A DNA stretch of 32,247 bases from Nemertoderma westbladi (Eukaryota > Xenacoelomorpha > Nemertodermatida > Nemertodermatidae). The notes beneath the pieces are model-generated. The model saw nothing but the letters and a program-made list of their open reading frames with translations, was not told the origin of the DNA and searched no databases. Positions 30,901 through 32,247 of the stretch are shown piece after piece (within the stretch, counting starts at the first letter, position 1; each line of letters opens with the position of its first letter). The stretch covers positions 1 through 32,247 of the forward strand of contig JAUCBJ010000324.1 in the NCBI GenBank assembly GCA_032718475.1, read 5' to 3'. A program made the translations under genes and the position numbers.

Positions 30901-31247
30901 AAGTTGATCTGTTAGTTTCCTTTATTCCCGCCCTCCAGCAGCACATGACGAGTTCGAGTCAGGATTGTCGAGTGAAGGTGCATGACCTAATATTGCGGCT
31001 TATACGGCATTACCCGAAACTTGCGTCGGAGTTCCTAGAAGGATATCTCCAGTGTCTGTTATCCAATGATCCCGCTATTGTGCAGTCTGCGATTCACAAT
31101 TTGCCTGAGTTTTGTCAGTTGTGTCGTGAAAACTCCAAATTTATTCTTAATGCCGCTTTCTCTGTTGGTTTAAATGCAAAGATGGAAACGGGTTCAGCTG
31201 TCAAAGACTGTTTGCAGTTTCTAAACTTGGAGACAATAACTCAATGA
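24933..31247 (+). CDS. INTS1: Integrator complex subunit 1, complete in one exon
   Basis: 2,104 codons with no intron or stop. INTS1 is the largest scaffold subunit of the nuclear Integrator complex, which binds RNA polymerase II, cleaves snRNA 3' ends and attenuates transcription. Family blocks seen in order: N-terminal AMIALGSKSRQ (residues ~19-29); LACNVLMHVF (~167); LELWLQNPKLTKHAQELF (~337); IQLPSGYVPPVLAISVIYWK (~685); AAASTKQQITEQNSLLLPQL (~785); SREPDFLMDIIQHQ (~840); then long helical, HEAT-like sequence to the end. Length is close to the human protein (about 2,190). The start follows an in-frame TGA immediately upstream and keeps the conserved N-terminal motif. The gene usually has dozens of introns in animals; here there are none, yet I see no poly(A) tail or flanking duplication that would mark a processed copy. 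Confidence 0.97.
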   Translation: MANPLRETKMKILPPAGAMIALGSKSRQSGNNGSSSYKRDSSTPPAGEYKRIRLMESRLSRNSPQHEFPDAAPFEVSAEDLVDLVLTAVHSDHIDRLDKLLCSAMQSLKSMRTKSDTVSLLVLSLMYLAKRVPEVFLSPAVTDCLCGFLRRSETSGMKQRNQTSVILACNVLMHVFRSESSWPLTFLSLLMEDAIGERCWVDNEYCKEFVLNILTAFNTTLPQSIPDYCNLGIKDPEIPVPDDPVLSIRSGMISGVSSSTFLDADESLCCRSSPRYQWNRSEVVKYTLDVIKEQMNKRVVGIGPGSSNTDGQTARNLLKLLAACSGLPDVRTIASHKLELWLQNPKLTKHAQELFIAVCGNCNSQLPGDSEVILSIIKMRLKAKPLLEVYKFGIALLLKQHCDNIGTLITHVVYNELNPQRNPSNMTLLSIAFSFDYGRALKHLTHIFHQLLVKKEDYLRTLRTLLREIVKNTQTEFQFVLFSMSLMSGLGDIISQTPDFTNHLRLFQQVIDLLVLSVFLGGLSACGRGPQDNKADDSFASHEFRYKAAQVQNDIVTWFKTEVIKIFDNKISSEDFLQGLHKVLFLDSFESYSCKDGWPTESDRGNLMRLVTELPLFQDTIMQILIMGIDNSVPITNHQSLDFVDLLCSRAVSLYNKGYMNALKIDKLDIIEVALKLCLYRHPDSIQLPSGYVPPVLAISVIYWKTWEVLLMFAALNPQTIGKTAWQSHPQLKLFMEMAMTKSYSFPPETSRQNKENVDIILNKEMRSVEEEKQKILEFETYLAAASTKQQITEQNSLLLPQLLSFNITGDARCPTAGVIESVKERNTQFKLGSLLCQSREPDFLMDIIQHQGTCQSQPWLTDLVLSSECSLSVLPVPCLCAFLLAEVATLSNSDSSEKRVKLSQLLSHLRSEIHNSSASRAIPIEIVLYFMTRLSQKSPYTRLQALQCLKFLLNPPESTPSATFSVLESLIDMDAIETALPDYVWLIKYFPQLNLFPAVLVSCFENLRSACHIETNIPAISAYIIIFGSQCRLLDLPELAVTVHCISDVIIHRPTIFSGLIQYNEATLHGATLAAILRVFGTYMDKIMSIDDESHSLSNSQANIILKWNNGKSTEFHMFVVHASVLLLIHAEPNNHRDTETYTKLVDLWFPDNGQQPKAISTETLEVIPLVPDWLKLRMIRSTKPLIVQYAIKDLDPAQLVLFVQSFGIPLLNIDIILEVLDDVANNTPNVLTDHVSDKRYMSHLVKVNQRRGAKRGCVFQKWLQVSHNVDETKDVEMESPAKIIKPPPHLNTIDADCLSNYDIMEYLQYLFGLYPGHLKSQNVFQFHQCILQHLFSNRVILERFVNSLSDVMDIAADQCVVDGIGERSHMLFAITHLLLNNIPSDMRSMDNIQKSIRTNVCKILKIRSFSVLSPIITGCPIGDTLMQTTAPCLPSTARCILLANDGVTKYSIIQLVEAFATIPNTVDTGTALDAVIKFLIRRHSELSAVFVSEYIRYLVSPSLPSITSTQLGRVGLLLDWYQVLKPEIVNSLDDCFMVFGPPLRKPTNATPMELEEVSFREFLLTSLIHQSTWETLTNCINWILQSKNNSTLLSTKFSLRFITGCLRAPKIWQGRDMKAPQRVFQTDILSLNQMQLENVTRIIITDCCRSLKADRSPMLLTEVIRGRVSLVFLLAKSMTSLQHVAKHLIAESKSTDSDTRKVSSLLLLHVYLFCPDVLDTYKDDFDLCNSYHGIEFTTGQIDRTTHQLIMALGTTESSKECEDRMYDANIYLRKLASYRPVIFLRQLPLLGVIMNGRTSTSFGEFKRRKNFLLFTHVVGIIELLIPHIYHTAYRERLLDIIQSYFNFLQVYTQHNKSIGAIITKLCVFLRGLLHYDSNALSFLSAHKGLLRDVANVYSENVSLSELLNLEAEFTLRGKVTECSNTAGPPVESIPGGMRSSFIGLSSIQSRPHSPPLNLAPFLAKVGPSAPLDDVMMVLNDLDETSKRKVDLLVSFIPALQQHMTSSSQDCRVKVHDLILRLIRHYPKLASEFLEGYLQCLLSNDPAIVQSAIHNLPEFCQLCRENSKFILNAAFSVGLNAKMETGSAVKDCLQFLNLETITQ

Positions 31248-31499
31248 GATATTTAAAGGCTATTTTTCTATATCGTGTTATGTTGTGTAGATTTTAGTTA
31301 CATCTGACCTATGGTATTTACTGTAACGGAATATTCCCGGTTAGACAGTAAGCTTCCTGACTGTACTCATTTGACTTATTGATTAGTAGTAATGTTTATC
31401 AATCAAAGCAGAATGGATTTAATTTAATTACTAAATTAAGCTCAGTTAGTTTTATTCGATATGACTTACGTTACAGGTCCCGTTACAGGTTATATTTCA

Positions 31500-31532
31500 T
31501 GACGTCACAGATGGTCGGCTGATGTCTATAAA
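31500..31532 (+). promoter_or_regulatory. Candidate core promoter: CRE plus TATA box
   Basis: A perfect palindromic CRE, TGACGTCA (31500-31507), lies 20 bp before TATAAA (31527-31532). A start about 30 bp further on would give a short first exon ending at CAG|GTAAAT (donor at 31610). CRE sites bind CREB/ATF factors. The gene it would serve lies outside the window. Confidence 0.5.
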
Positions 31533-31606
31533 TCCTCATATTTGAAGATGTTTGGCTGGCTGTTAGTCAACATATCTGATTACACAGCTCCAACGCAAAG
31601 TAACAT

Positions 31607-31615
31607 CAGGTAAAT
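31607..31615 (+). promoter_or_regulatory. Candidate 5' splice site after the CRE/TATA promoter
   Basis: CAGGTAAAT is close to the donor consensus and lies about 50 bp after the expected start site, so a short non-coding first exon is plausible. Confidence 0.4.
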
Positions 31616-32122
31616 TCGGCGTAGAACACATTGTGTAAACAGCGTAAACTATTTTGTTGATGTACGACGACATTGAAGAATATTAATTAAGTAATTATAT
31701 AACGGGGTTCCCAAGTGTTTTTTTTTTATTCTTTTCGTTTTGTGACAACTAAATACGTAGGTGGTGAGTCGAACCTGTTTAGTGAATGAAGATTGGTTTT
31801 ATTATGGTGAGGTGCCAAAAATGCCGAATTCACAGAGTGAAAAATTTACACATTTCAGGTGTGTTATTCTGTGGGAAATTTAGGTGGTGGTGGATTCTTG
31901 ACTCATGGGTGACAGGGAGTTGTGGCGGCGCTATTTTGTCGACGCACGCACACGCCGGCACAGTTTTTAATATAATATGCTAAATATATTGCTGCTGCAA
32001 CGCAGCATTCCGGTAGTAGTAGTTATGTGTGAAATTCAGCTGGTGGTGGATTCCATCAAGGAGCTGTTTCCGCTTACGAATGTTGTCTTTTTTGTTTCTG
32101 GGTTTCTTACCGTTTCTACTAG

Positions 32123-32128
32123 AATAAA
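32123..32128 (+). terminator. AATAAA polyadenylation-type signal
   Basis: I noticed no other AATAAA on the + strand between the INTS1 stop and this point. Use for INTS1 would mean an 880-nt 3' UTR crossing the candidate promoter, so it could be a chance match. Confidence 0.3.
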
Positions 32129-32247
32129 ATCCGAGGATATTTAAGTTTGTATATATAATGCAACCGGACTATGGAATACCATTTGCGGGATCTAATTCCC
32201 AATTATTCAGGGAGGGCATTTAAGTTGTTAATTTGATGGTCATTGGA

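Larger units (their letters stand above)
31248..32247. other. INTS1 3' flank and start of a further transcription unit
   Basis: No convincing coding frame; the best is 65 codons at 31786 without motifs. It holds a candidate promoter (31500-31532), a splice donor (31610) and one AATAAA (32123). A TGGTGGTGGATTC word occurs near 31883 and 32041. Confidence 0.5.

Noticed and set aside
24933-31247. INTS1 as a processed pseudogene
   Set aside because: The frame is complete over 2,104 codons, and no poly(A) tract or flanking duplication was seen within 1 kb of the stop.
31786-31983. 65-codon frame near the window end
   Set aside because: Short, no motif, and poor coding character.

Overview
This is a eukaryotic, almost certainly invertebrate metazoan, genomic window. 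The evidence is one complete animal-type gene (Integrator subunit 1), a SMAD MH2-domain gene, a BEL/Pao and a Ty3/gypsy LTR retrotransposon, a LINE fragment, and AT-rich non-coding DNA full of inverted repeats. The short words TAGGCCTA and TACCGGTA recur through the non-coding parts. I cannot name the species.

Layout. 1-842: AT-rich, with a 123-bp tandem duplication. 843-10166: a decayed BEL/Pao retrotransposon on the + strand. All its pieces are in one frame, but it has two in-frame stops, has lost its RT and apparently its integrase, and is split by a second element. 4604-8940: an apparently intact Ty3/gypsy element (CsRn1-like) on the - strand, with identical 190-bp LTRs and a 4-bp target duplication. 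It sits three codons before the BEL protease catalytic Asp. Its gag and pol overlap in different frames and are joined by a textbook -1 frameshift signal. 10167-12754: AT-rich, with two inverted-repeat elements. 12755-13519: an intronless, MH2-only, Smad2/3-like gene with no C-terminal SSxS. 13789-15498: a LINE 3' fragment folded into a long palindrome, directly abutting a second palindrome with different arms but the same 94-bp core. 15782-16686: a 905-bp element that is nearly all inverted repeat, with an 8-bp target duplication; relatives lie at 11086-11471 and 24100-24782. 16695-20764: no gene; minisatellite, long G runs and a recurring GTGTCGGACGTTACA motif. 20765-23314: a Foldback-like structure whose arms carry tandem ~15-16 bp repeats in opposite orientation. 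24933-31247: INTS1 as a single 2,104-codon open frame. 31248-32247: INTS1 3' flank and a candidate CRE + TATA promoter with a first-exon donor for a gene beyond the window.

The two host genes are unrelated in pathway (snRNA 3'-end processing/transcription attenuation, and TGF-beta signalling), and both are free of introns in their coding parts. The rest is a transposon graveyard with one very young insertion. No CRISPR array, rRNA or tRNA gene was recognised. All calls are by reading; no database search or folding program was run.
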